A stretch of DNA of 64,000 bases from Candidatus Eiseniibacteriota bacterium (GTDB taxonomy: Bacteria; Orphanbacterota; Orphanbacteria; Orphanbacterales; Orphanbacteraceae). The translations under genes were made by a program, and so were the position numbers. Location of the stretch: assembly GCA_029262235.1 (NCBI GenBank), contig JAJCZU010000004.1, positions 744,001-808,000 on the forward strand, in the 5' to 3' direction. Position 1 is the first letter of the stretch; the number at the start of each line of letters is the position of its first letter. Under the pieces are notes generated by a model. That model saw only the letters and a list, made by a program, of their open reading frames with translations. It did no database searches and was not told the origin of the DNA. Positions 52,263-59,969 of the stretch are shown here, one piece after another.

Positions 52263-52290
52263 GAAGGCGGGCCCGACCGGGTCCGCCTTC
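52263..52290 (+). terminator. Intrinsic terminator, near-copy of the one at 51711
   Basis: Stem 52263-52274 with 52279-52290 (12 pairs, one G-U), GACC loop; an A-rich run precedes it, so it could also act on the minus strand, where those bases read as T. Confidence 0.7.
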
Positions 52291-52311
52291 CTCGTATTCA
52301 GACTCGAGCCG

Positions 52312-52383
52312 TGTGCTACGGCTTGACGCACTTGCGTGCTACGACTTGATGAGTTTGTGCGCTACGACTTGACACGCGTGTAC
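52312..52383. repeat. 23-bp tandem repeat overlapping the DUF1579 stop codon
   Basis: The 12-mer GCTACGRCTTGA occurs at 52315, 52338 and 52361, exactly 23 bases apart, with partly similar spacers. On the minus strand each copy contains AAGTCGTAG-like sequence, that is, the last codons and stop of the DUF1579 gene repeated twice beyond the true end. Confidence 0.7.
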
Positions 52384-52979
52384 ATGATTACGCCGTTCTT
52401 GAATTCCGTGCCGTCTTCCATCACTTCATACATCGTAACGGACGCGTGATCATCGTCGATCACTTCGCTGACGACTTTCGACGTCTTCATGGCGCCGGTC
52501 ATGCCGTCAACGTACGTTCCGATCAGCGTGATCTTGTTGCAATGATCCTCGCAACCGCCTTCGCTGTACATCATCGTCGTGCTCATGTTGTCGGTCCAGA
52601 TGCCCATATGCTTGCCGCTGGCGTTGTCATAGCCCCACATGCCGTGGCCTTCGAACGGCATGCCCATCATCGTGCCGCTGTACGTTTCCATGAGATACCG
52701 GCCGCCCAGCGCGAGTTCCTGCGACGCCGTGCCCTTGCTGACCATCGGTTCGGCATCCGGAGTCATCCAGAACGTCGACTCGGTCATCCATTTGCCGACG
52801 CTTTTCGCCATCATTTCATGATGCGGGCCCGGGGTGGCCAGTTCCATCCACTTCGCCATCATGGCGTCTTCGCCGCCTTCGGCCATGGCGTGGTCGTGAT
52901 CATCTCCGGCGAGAACGGGGGTAGCCAGCCATGCGGCCGTACAGAAAATCGCGCTCGCAATCAGCAGAATCCGTTTCAT
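52362..52979 (-). CDS. Exported DUF1579-family protein
   Basis: A 205-residue exported protein with a signal peptide (LLIASAIFCTAAWLATPVLA), a short His/Asp-rich stretch (GDDHDHAMAEGG), and a DUF1579 domain from ~50 (SVGKWMTESTFWMTPDAEPMVSKGT, LGGRYLMETYSGTMMGMPFEGHGMWGYDNASGKHMGIWTDNMST). It is methionine-rich, which may reflect metal or redox chemistry. Function of the family is unknown; it forms a lipocalin-like barrel. ATG 52979 has GGAGGA upstream. Divergent from the PepF gene across ~190 bp. Confidence 0.85.
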   Translation of the reverse strand: MKRILLIASAIFCTAAWLATPVLAGDDHDHAMAEGGEDAMMAKWMELATPGPHHEMMAKSVGKWMTESTFWMTPDAEPMVSKGTASQELALGGRYLMETYSGTMMGMPFEGHGMWGYDNASGKHMGIWTDNMSTTMMYSEGGCEDHCNKITLIGTYVDGMTGAMKTSKVVSEVIDDDHASVTMYEVMEDGTEFKNGVIMYTRVKS

Positions 52980-53032
52980 TGGCAGTTCCTCCAGAAATTT
53001 GAGTGAACGATCCGTGGTCAGTTTCCGTCCTG

Positions 53033-53038
53033 TATAAT
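53033..53038 (+). promoter_or_regulatory. Consensus TATAAT box upstream of PepF
   Basis: A perfect TATAAT hexamer preceded directly by TG, in the intergenic region; no convincing -35 element is found at the right distance. It may start the PepF transcript with a leader of about 130 bases. Confidence 0.35.
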
Positions 53039-53173
53039 GTAGACGGCCCGTATTCGGAGCCCCCCGAAAGGCTACCTGCCCGGGCTCCTGTGTTGCAAGC
53101 CGAAATGCGTTGACCGGAGATCGACTTCCCTTGATAGTCGAATGATCCCACTGCTGATTTCCTGGAGGTTTTG

Positions 53174-55063
53174 ATGAGGTTTTTTGCTAAAGTATTTGGA
53201 ATTATGCTCTTATCCGTCTTTGTCTGGCACGCGGTCCCGTTTGCCGACGAAGCGAAGATGGCCGCGACCGAGCGGCACGAGATCGACGACAAGTTCAAAT
53301 GGAACACGGCGGCGATTTTCGCATCGGACGAAGTCTGGGAAAAGGAGCTTGCGGCGCTCACGAAAGAGGCGGCCGTTCTCAAGGATTACCAGGGGACGCT
53401 CGCGAAGTCATCGGACGCGCTGGCCGACTATTTTCTGCTTCGCGACAAGCTCCTCCAGCGCGTCGAGATCTTGAGCATCTACGCGTCGCTCCGGTCGGAC
53501 GAAGATACCCGCGTCGCGAAGTACAAGGACATGGATACCCGCGCCGGCAAACTCTACACGAAGTTCGCCGAATGGACGGCGTGGGAAGATCCCGAACTGG
53601 CCGCGATCCCGGCTGACAAGCTGCGCGGCTTCCTGAAGAAGAACAAGCGACTTGCCTCGTATGAGTTTTCGATCGAGAATTCGATCCGGCTTCGGCAGTA
53701 CACGCTTTCGCCCCGCGAAGAGGAGCTGCTCGCGATGGCGGGAACGGCGCTGGGCGCGCCCGCGGACATTGCGGGCATGATCCGGAACGCCGACTTCAAA
53801 TGGCCGTCGATCAAGGACGAAGACGGGAACGAAGTGGAGCTCACGAGCGGGCGCTTCGAAAAGTTTCGCCGGTCGAAGGACGTGCGCGTTCGCCGCGACG
53901 CCTACAATGCCGCGCTCGGAGCGTACGGCGGCATTTCGAATACGCTGGCCTCAGCGCTCGCCGGAGCGGTCGAAGGCCACATCTTCAATGCGCGGGCGCG
54001 CGGCTACGAGTCGTCGCTGCATGCGTCCCTCGCCCGGAACAACATTCCGGAATCAGTCTATCGCAACCTGATTCAGACCGTCGGCGAGAACATCGATCCC
54101 GTGCACCGGTACGTGGCGCTTCGCAAGAAAGCGCTCGGGCTCGACGAGATGCACTACGTCGACCTGTACCCGTCGATCGCGTCGAATCCGCCCGGCGGAA
54201 CGCCGTATGACGAAGGTCGCAAGATGGTTCTCGGCGCGGTGGAAGTGCTCGGCGAACCGTATGTGAACGACTTGAACGCCGGTCTCGACGCGGGCTGGGT
54301 GGACGTTTACGAAAACGTGGGCAAGCGAAGCGGCGCCTACTCGCACGGCACGAAGGGCACCATGCCGTACATCCTCATGAACTACGGCGACAACATCAGT
54401 GGTGTCTTCACACTCGCGCACGAAGCGGGCCACTCGATGCATTCGCTTCTTACGGGGCGGAATCAGGAGTACGTGAACTGCGACTACTCGACGTTCGTCG
54501 CCGAAGTGGCGTCGACAGGCGTCGAAGCGCTGCTGCAGTTCAAGCTCGGTCGCGAGAGCGAAGGCGCGGGACGCGACGAACAGATCTATCTGCTCGACCA
54601 CTTCATCCAGGACATGATGGGGACGATGATCCGCCAGACGATGTTCGCCGAGTTCGAGCTCGGCATTCACGAAATGGCCGAGCGCGGCGAAACGCTGACG
54701 CCCGAGGCGATGGGCGCGTTCTACTCGGGACTCGTCGCGAAGTACTACGGCCCCGCCATGGTCGTCGATCCGGAAACGGCGTACACGTGGGCGCGCATTC
54801 CCCACTTCTTCTATAACTTCTACGTGTTCCAGTACGCGACGAGTTATGCGGCTTCGTTCGCGATCGCCGAGAAAATCGACAAAGGGGAACCGGGCGCGGT
54901 TGACGCGTTCCTGAATCTTTTGAAAGAAGGCGGCAGCGACTACCCGATCGAGCAGATGAAGCGTGCGGGCGTCGACATGACGACGCCCGCTCCGATCGAA
55001 GCCGCCATGCGGACGATGAGCGACGCCGTCACGCGTCTTGAAAAATTGATCGAGGCTTCGTAG
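53174..55063 (+). CDS. pepF: Exported oligoendopeptidase F (M3 family)
   Basis: A 629-residue zinc metallopeptidase. The active site HEAGHSMHS is near residue 415 with the downstream glutamate in STFVAEVASTGVEALL; other family blocks are IDPVHRYVALRKKALGLDEMHYVDLYPS and YYGPAMVVDPETAYTWARIPHFFYNFYVFQYATSYAAS. It cleaves short peptides. The classic enzyme is cytoplasmic, but this one starts with a signal peptide (VFGIMLLSVFVWHAVPFADE), so it probably works in the periplasm. ATG 53174 has GGAGG five bases upstream. A strong intrinsic terminator follows. Confidence 0.92.
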   Translation: MRFFAKVFGIMLLSVFVWHAVPFADEAKMAATERHEIDDKFKWNTAAIFASDEVWEKELAALTKEAAVLKDYQGTLAKSSDALADYFLLRDKLLQRVEILSIYASLRSDEDTRVAKYKDMDTRAGKLYTKFAEWTAWEDPELAAIPADKLRGFLKKNKRLASYEFSIENSIRLRQYTLSPREEELLAMAGTALGAPADIAGMIRNADFKWPSIKDEDGNEVELTSGRFEKFRRSKDVRVRRDAYNAALGAYGGISNTLASALAGAVEGHIFNARARGYESSLHASLARNNIPESVYRNLIQTVGENIDPVHRYVALRKKALGLDEMHYVDLYPSIASNPPGGTPYDEGRKMVLGAVEVLGEPYVNDLNAGLDAGWVDVYENVGKRSGAYSHGTKGTMPYILMNYGDNISGVFTLAHEAGHSMHSLLTGRNQEYVNCDYSTFVAEVASTGVEALLQFKLGRESEGAGRDEQIYLLDHFIQDMMGTMIRQTMFAEFELGIHEMAERGETLTPEAMGAFYSGLVAKYYGPAMVVDPETAYTWARIPHFFYNFYVFQYATSYAASFAIAEKIDKGEPGAVDAFLNLLKEGGSDYPIEQMKRAGVDMTTPAPIEAAMRTMSDAVTRLEKLIEAS

Positions 55064-55096
55064 TCGGCGACAGATCCGATCGGCTATGGTAACTTG

Positions 55097-55132
55097 AAGG
55101 GAGTCGAACCACCGTTCGGCTCCTTTCTTTTT
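55097..55132 (+). terminator. Strong intrinsic terminator directly before the DUF2779 start
   Basis: A 13-pair stem (55097-55109 with 55114-55126, two G-U pairs), CACC loop, then C and five T residues ending at 55132. The possible starts of the next gene lie only 3 or 15 bases later. Confidence 0.8.
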
Positions 55133-55146
55133 GGGTGGATGCGGGG

Positions 55147-56631
55147 ATGAAGAAGACTTTCACTTTTTCCAAACAGGCGATCAAGCGCGCGAGCTTTTGC
55201 AAAAAGGCCGCGTATCTGCGCGTGACGGAAAGCCGGAACGGAGATCCGTATGTGCATTCCGCGACGGATCTCGTGCGCATGGAGTACGGGCGGATCGTGC
55301 GCGATGCGGTGCGCGCGGAGTTCCCCGGCGGGCATGCGATCCGCGCGAAGAGCCACGAAGAAGCAGTTGCGAAGACGCAGGACGCGCTCGACGCCGGTGA
55401 GGCGGTGCTGTTCAACGCCGCGTTTTCGCACGGGCCGCTTCGGATCCGGATCGACATTCTCGAGCGTACGGCGCCCGATCACTTCCAGGTGTGGGAGGTC
55501 AAGGCGGGGACGTCCGTCGAGAAGTACGTGCCGGATCTCACCGTGCACATATTTGCGATGCGGGAGCTCGGCTTCTCGGTAGACCCGGGCATGATCGTGC
55601 TCGACAAGCAGGCGAAATGGGGCGCGGACACATACTTTCGTCGCGTCGACTGTTCGCAGTCTGTGCATGACCGGCTCCCGAAGATCCGAAAGCGCTACGA
55701 AGAACTGCTGCGCGCACTCGAAAGCGAAACGCCGCCGGAAGTACCGCTGAAACGGATGTGCGGCCGCTGTTCGTTTCTTCGCACCTGCTGGCCCTCGCTT
55801 CCCGAGCGCAGCGTGTTCGAGCTATACCAGGGCGACGGCGGCTGGGAGGCTGTCGACAAGCTCATCAAGCGCGGCATCTTCGATGTCGAATCACTTCCCG
55901 TGAGCGGGTCGTACAACACGATCCAGAAACGCCAGATCCGCTCCGTACGCGAAGGGCGCGCAGTCGTGGCGGGAAGTCCCGCGCAAAGCCTTCGCCGGTC
56001 GGTCACGTATCCGCTTTTCTTCCTCGACTTCGAATCGACCGCGCCTCCGATTCCGGCGTTCGTTCATCAGCGGCCTTATGATCTCGTACCCTTCCAATGG
56101 TCGTGCCACGTGCAGAGAAAACCCGGCGGGCCGATCGAACATCACGATTTTCTATGGGATCGCGAGGGCGACCCCCGCCGCGAACTTACCGAATCGCTTC
56201 TCTTTCTTCTCGGGAGCGAGGGGACCATCGTCGTCTATTCCGATTTCGAAGAACGGGTCGTCCGGCGCATGGGAGAAGTGTTTCCTGAACTCCGCTCTCC
56301 CTTGAAGCGCGTCAGCAAGCGCATTCTCGATCTGCTTCGCGTCATCCACAGGCACTACTATCATCCCGACTTCCGCGGCTCGTTCTCGATCAAGAATGTG
56401 TTGCCGATCATGGTCCCCGGCATCGACTATTCCGGGCTTGGCATCGCGGACGGCATGGAGGCGATTCTGGCTTATAATCGACTGCAGAACGAAGCCATGA
56501 CAGAAGAGGAGCGTGCACAGCTGATGAGTGATCTGAGAGCGTATTGCGAGCTCGACACGCTGGCGATGGTCGAGATCTTTCGCGTGCTCATGCAGCCGCC
56601 CGCCACGCTTCGGGAGAACCCCGCGAAATGA
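55147..56631 (+). CDS. DUF2779 protein: RecB-like nuclease plus DnaQ-like exonuclease
   Basis: A 494-residue protein. The N-terminal half has a PD-(D/E)xK-like core with WEVKAGTS near 116 and RIDILERT before it. A Cys cluster (CGRCSFLRTC near 204) recalls the Fe-S or zinc site of Cas4/RecB relatives. The C-terminal DUF2779 domain begins YPLFFLDFEST near 290 and has YSDFEERVV, then AYCELDTLAMVEI near the end, the DEDD motifs of a 3'-5' exonuclease. Its role is unknown. The start is ATG 55147 or GTG 55135, both right after a terminator. Its end overlaps the kynureninase-like gene (ATGA). Confidence 0.8.
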   Translation: MKKTFTFSKQAIKRASFCKKAAYLRVTESRNGDPYVHSATDLVRMEYGRIVRDAVRAEFPGGHAIRAKSHEEAVAKTQDALDAGEAVLFNAAFSHGPLRIRIDILERTAPDHFQVWEVKAGTSVEKYVPDLTVHIFAMRELGFSVDPGMIVLDKQAKWGADTYFRRVDCSQSVHDRLPKIRKRYEELLRALESETPPEVPLKRMCGRCSFLRTCWPSLPERSVFELYQGDGGWEAVDKLIKRGIFDVESLPVSGSYNTIQKRQIRSVREGRAVVAGSPAQSLRRSVTYPLFFLDFESTAPPIPAFVHQRPYDLVPFQWSCHVQRKPGGPIEHHDFLWDREGDPRRELTESLLFLLGSEGTIVVYSDFEERVVRRMGEVFPELRSPLKRVSKRILDLLRVIHRHYYHPDFRGSFSIKNVLPIMVPGIDYSGLGIADGMEAILAYNRLQNEAMTEEERAQLMSDLRAYCELDTLAMVEIFRVLMQPPATLRENPAK

Positions 56632-57785
56632 CCGACGGTATCGATCGCGCGATTCGGGACCAGTTCCCGATACTCGCGAAGAAGAACTATCTCGTGAGCC
56701 ATTCGCTCGGCGCGATGCCGGTCGGCGCGCGCGAAGGGCTCATGCAATATGCGGACGAGTGGGAGACGAAGGGCGTGGTCGCCTGGGAGGAAGGGTGGTG
56801 GGAACTGCCCGTTACGATCGGCGACAAAGTCGGCGCGATCATCGGCGCCCCGCGCGGCTCGGTCGGCATGCAGCCGAACGTTTCGCTCGCAACGGGCGTA
56901 TTTCTCTCTTCGCTTCCGTTCGAGGGAAAACGCAACAAGATCGTCACCACCGACATGAACTTCCCGACCAATCTGTATCTGTTCGAAGGGTGGGAGAGTG
57001 CGGGAGCGCGCGTCGTTCGCGTGCCGACGAAAGACGATGTGAGCGTCGAAACGGAGCGCCTGATCGCGGCCATCGACGCGGAAACCCAGGTTGTCGCGAT
57101 TTCGCACGTTCTCTTTCGTTCCTCGTACATACAGGACGTCGCGGCGGTCGTGGCGAAGGCGCATGCCGTCGACGCGCTCGTTCTGATCGACGTCTATCAG
57201 TCGGCGGGGACCGTGCCGCTGCACGTCTCGGATCTCGGCGTCGACGCCGCGGTCGGCGGATGTCTGAAGTGGCTGTGTGGGGGGCCGGGCAACGCGTTCC
57301 TGTACGTGCGCCCCGACCGCGCGCGCGAACTGAAACCGCGTCTCACGGGGTGGCAGTCGCACGAGAAGCCGTTCGCGTTCGATCGTGATTCGTTCCGGCG
57401 GGCGGAGGGCGCCTGGCGTTTCCTGACCGGCACGCCCACGATCGCGACCATGCGCGCGGCCGAAGCGGGGCTCGGGATCGTGCATGCGGTGGGCATGGAC
57501 AAGATTCGCGCGAAGTCCCTCCGTCTTACGCGGCTGATTCTCGACCGCTGCGATCGCGAAGGGTGGCCCGTGAATTCGCCGCGCGATGACGCGGTGCGCG
57601 GCGGGACCGTGACGATCGCGCTTCCCGATGCGGAGCAACTGAAGGACGAGCTGATTCGAAACGACATTCTCGTGGACTACCGGCCGAGCGCCGGCGTTCG
57701 GATCGCGCCCCACTTCTACAATACCGAGGAAGAAGTGCTGGCGGCACTCGACGCGCTGGCCGCCATCACAGGAGCGAAGCGATGA
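56628..57785 (+). CDS. kynU: Kynureninase-like PLP enzyme (aminotransferase class V)
   Basis: A 385-residue class V PLP protein. The cofactor Lys is in GGCLKWLCGGPGNAFLYV near 214; the PLP-binding Asp is in LVLIDVYQSAGTVPLHVSDLGVDAAVGG. YLVSHSLGAMPVGAREGL at the N-terminus and RPSAGVRIAPHFYNTEEEV at the C-terminus match kynureninases and their close relatives. It would cleave kynurenine or hydroxykynurenine to anthranilate and alanine. The next gene, a kynurenine formamidase-like cyclase, overlaps by 4 bp and supports this; no tryptophan dioxygenase is present in the window. Confidence 0.8.
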   Translation: MTDGIDRAIRDQFPILAKKNYLVSHSLGAMPVGAREGLMQYADEWETKGVVAWEEGWWELPVTIGDKVGAIIGAPRGSVGMQPNVSLATGVFLSSLPFEGKRNKIVTTDMNFPTNLYLFEGWESAGARVVRVPTKDDVSVETERLIAAIDAETQVVAISHVLFRSSYIQDVAAVVAKAHAVDALVLIDVYQSAGTVPLHVSDLGVDAAVGGCLKWLCGGPGNAFLYVRPDRARELKPRLTGWQSHEKPFAFDRDSFRRAEGAWRFLTGTPTIATMRAAEAGLGIVHAVGMDKIRAKSLRLTRLILDRCDREGWPVNSPRDDAVRGGTVTIALPDAEQLKDELIRNDILVDYRPSAGVRIAPHFYNTEEEVLAALDALAAITGAKR

Positions 57786-58417
57786 GCCCCGAAATCATCG
57801 ATATTTCACGCGCGCTGACGGCAGAGACCGCGCCATGGCCGGGTGACGTCCCGTTCTCGCGCGAATGGACGACCCGGATCGAAGACGGCGCGGCCGTGAA
57901 CCTGAGTGCGTTCCGGATGTCGCCGCATGTGGGGACGCATGCGGACTCGCCGTTTCATGTCACGGCCGGCGCGCCCGGAATCGAATCGATGCCCCTCGGG
58001 TCTTACATCGGTTATGCGCGCGTCGTCACGGTGCCGGGGAAACCGAAGCAGGTCGTACCCGAGCACCTGGCCGCGTTCGACCTCAAGATGCCGCCGCGCA
58101 TTCTGCTGCGAACGAGCACTGATCCTGACCCCACTGTGTTTCCCGAAGAGTGCACCACGCTTTCGCCCGACCTGGCCCGTCTTCTCGCGCACGGAGGTAC
58201 GAAGCTCGTCGGCATCGACACGCCGAGCATCGATCCGACCGACTCCAGAGAACTGGCCGCCCACAAGATTCTGGCGGAAGCCGGGATCGTGTGGCTCGAG
58301 AACCTCGACCTCACGCATGCCCCCGACGGCATCTATCTGCTCGCGGCGCTTCCGCTCAAGATCCCGGGATCCGACGCGGCCCCGGTCCGCGCCGTTTTAG
58401 TCCGCGACATCGAATAA
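57782..58417 (+). CDS. kynB: Kynurenine formamidase-like cyclase
   Basis: A 211-residue member of the cyclase/KynB family. IDISRALTAETAPWPGD is the typical opening. The metal motif HVGTHADSPFH lies near residues 49-59, and GTKLVGIDTPSIDPTDS, HKILAEAGIVWLENLDL and DGIYLLAALPLKIPGSDAAPVRAVL complete the family pattern. Bacterial KynB hydrolyses N-formylkynurenine to kynurenine using zinc. The GSDAAP ending is typical. ATG 57782 overlaps the end of the kynU-like gene, so the pair forms part of a kynurenine pathway. It is the last gene before a 470-bp non-coding stretch. Confidence 0.88.
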   Translation: MSPEIIDISRALTAETAPWPGDVPFSREWTTRIEDGAAVNLSAFRMSPHVGTHADSPFHVTAGAPGIESMPLGSYIGYARVVTVPGKPKQVVPEHLAAFDLKMPPRILLRTSTDPDPTVFPEECTTLSPDLARLLAHGGTKLVGIDTPSIDPTDSRELAAHKILAEAGIVWLENLDLTHAPDGIYLLAALPLKIPGSDAAPVRAVLVRDIE

Positions 58418-58500
58418 ACTCCCCGTTCGACGAGTAATCCCTGCAGCAACAGACTGAAGAAGAATCGGATCAGGAGGCGCGAGGTCGTTATTCTTCTCGA

Positions 58501-58810
58501 CCCGCTCGTCCTGGCCAAATGGCCAACTACGGAGGCCGAGCGGGATCCGAAGAACAACTCCTCGCGCCTCGGAATCCGCCTTCACACAGCGGTTTGTGCG
58601 CGGGGGGGAGACCGGCTGGCGAGACTCGATTCATAGGATTTGGGCATCTCCGTCTCCGCCCTCCGGACCCGCTCCCTTCCGCTCCTGCCTCGCCGCCTCC
58701 ATTGGAAGGGGAATGGGGGCGTGGAAGGTCTTTCCAGGAGGCCTCTCGGCCTCCGTAGTTGGCCAGTCTGGCCAGGACGAGAGGCCTCCGGGAAGATCCT
58801 TTCACGCCCC
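58501..58810. repeat. Nested palindromic repeat element
   Basis: Two interlocked inverted repeats fill this non-coding stretch. A 36-37-bp near-perfect pair lies at 58505-58540 and 58745-58781. A second pair of 33 bp with five mismatches lies at 58716-58748 and 58778-58810 and shares bases with the first, so the two folds exclude each other. The left arm also closes locally by CCCGCTCG/CGAGCGGG (58501-58508, 58537-58544). The rest of the 473-bp gap (58418-58500) shows nothing recognisable. It may be a miniature transposable element or a hairpin-rich RNA. Confidence 0.65.
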
Positions 58811-58830
58811 AAGCCTCCTCTTCCTATTTT

Positions 58831-58866
58831 TTTACAAATGTGATATCATATCGATATTGATATGAT
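58831..58866 (+). promoter_or_regulatory. Promoter with overlapping palindromic operator for the SPFH operon
   Basis: TTTACA (58831-58836) can serve as -35 with TATTGA (58855-58860) 18 bases later. Overlaid are TGATATCA (58841-58848), ATATCGATAT (58848-58857) and the dyad ATCATATC-N6-GATATGAT (58845-58866). A dimeric repressor bound here would block the promoter. The ribbon-helix-helix protein encoded in the operon is a natural candidate. Confidence 0.55.
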
Positions 58867-58890
58867 GGCTCAAAGAAAGGAACGCATACC

Positions 58891-59769
58891 ATGATCAAGG
58901 AACAAACAAGAGGTGCCTGGAGCGGCTATTTCATGCTGTTCGTCGTGATTTTCTTTTTCCTCTTCTCGCTCGCGGTCGTAATCACGGGCGGGGCGAGCGG
59001 CGTCCGTATCTTCGTGCTGCAGGGCATCTTCGGACTCTTCATCACTGCGTTTCTGGGGGCGGGATTTTTCATCGTGAACCCGAATCAGGCGCGCGTGCTT
59101 GTGTTGTTCGGCAAGTACAAGGGCACCGTGAAGCAGAACGGCTTTTTCTGGGCGAACCCGTTTTTCGTCAAGACGAAGGTGTCGCTCCGCGCGCGCAATC
59201 TGAACGGCGAGCGGCTCAAGGTGAACGATCAGTCGGGGAATCCGATCGAGATCGCGGCCGTGGTCGTGTGGCAGGTGTCCGACACCGCGCGCGCGTCGTT
59301 CGATGTCGACGACTACAAGGAATACGTGGTCGTGCAGAGCGAAGCGGCCGTGCGGCATCTGGCGGGGTCGTACCCGTACGATACGTGGGAGGACGATCAC
59401 GAAGGCGTCATCACACTGCGCGAGGGCACGGAGGTCGTGAGCCAGATGCTGGAAAAGGAGCTGCGCGAACGCTTCAGCCGAGCCGGAGTCGAAGTGATCG
59501 AAGCGAGAATCAGCCATCTCGCCTACGCGCCCGAAATCGCCGAAGCGATGCTGCGCCGGCAGCAGGCGAGTGCGGTCGTCGCGGCGCGCACGCAGATCGT
59601 CGACGGCGCGGTGGGCATGGTGAGCATGGCCCTCGAAAAGCTGTCGCAGCAGGGCATCATCGACTTCGACGAAGACAAAAAGGCGACGATGGTGAGTAAC
59701 CTGCTCGTGGTTCTCTGCGGCGAGTCGTCGGTTCACCCCGTGATCAACACCGGCACGCTGCACCAGTAG
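58891..59769 (+). CDS. SPFH/band-7 domain membrane protein
   Basis: A 292-residue stomatin-like protein. Two N-terminal hydrophobic segments ([24 protein letters not shown] and [20 protein letters not shown]) anchor it, then the SPFH domain begins [29 protein letters not shown], with [26 protein letters not shown] and [20 protein letters not shown]. The C-terminal helix ([30 protein letters not shown]) promotes oligomerisation. SPFH proteins organise membrane microdomains and regulate proteases. ATG 58891 has AAAGGA nearby. The next gene, a ribbon-helix-helix protein, starts two bases after the stop, a known conserved pair. Confidence 0.9.
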   Translation: MIKEQTRGAWSGYFMLFVVIFFFLFSLAVVITGGASGVRIFVLQGIFGLFITAFLGAGFFIVNPNQARVLVLFGKYKGTVKQNGFFWANPFFVKTKVSLRARNLNGERLKVNDQSGNPIEIAAVVVWQVSDTARASFDVDDYKEYVVVQSEAAVRHLAGSYPYDTWEDDHEGVITLREGTEVVSQMLEKELRERFSRAGVEVIEARISHLAYAPEIAEAMLRRQQASAVVAARTQIVDGAVGMVSMALEKLSQQGIIDFDEDKKATMVSNLLVVLCGESSVHPVINTGTLHQ

Positions 59770-59771
59770 CG

Positions 59772-59957
59772 ATGGCCAAGCGAAAGGCATTTCTCCTTCG
59801 GATGAACCCCGCGCTCTGGGACGAACTCGAAAAGTGGGCCGCGGACGACTTCCGCAGCGTGAACGGCCAGATCGAGTTCCTGCTGCGCCAGGCGGTGCGT
59901 GAGAAACGGAAGAAGGACGTACGCGAAAGGGGGAGGGACGACGTCCCTCCCTCGTGA
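59772..59957 (+). CDS. Ribbon-helix-helix (Arc-like) DNA-binding protein
   Basis: A 61-residue basic protein. KAFLLRMNPALWDELEKWAADDFRSVNGQIEFLLRQAVREKRKK fits the Arc/CopG pattern: a short strand, then two helices, with Ser-Val-Asn-Gly at the turn. It would bind DNA as a dimer. Two bases separate it from the SPFH gene and 12 bases from the sulfatase-like gene. Arc-like proteins accompany SPFH genes in many bacteria, and it probably represses this operon through the palindromes at 58841-58866. That link is inferred. Confidence 0.82.
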   Translation: MAKRKAFLLRMNPALWDELEKWAADDFRSVNGQIEFLLRQAVREKRKKDVRERGRDDVPPS

Positions 59958-59969
59958 TACTCTCGGGCG

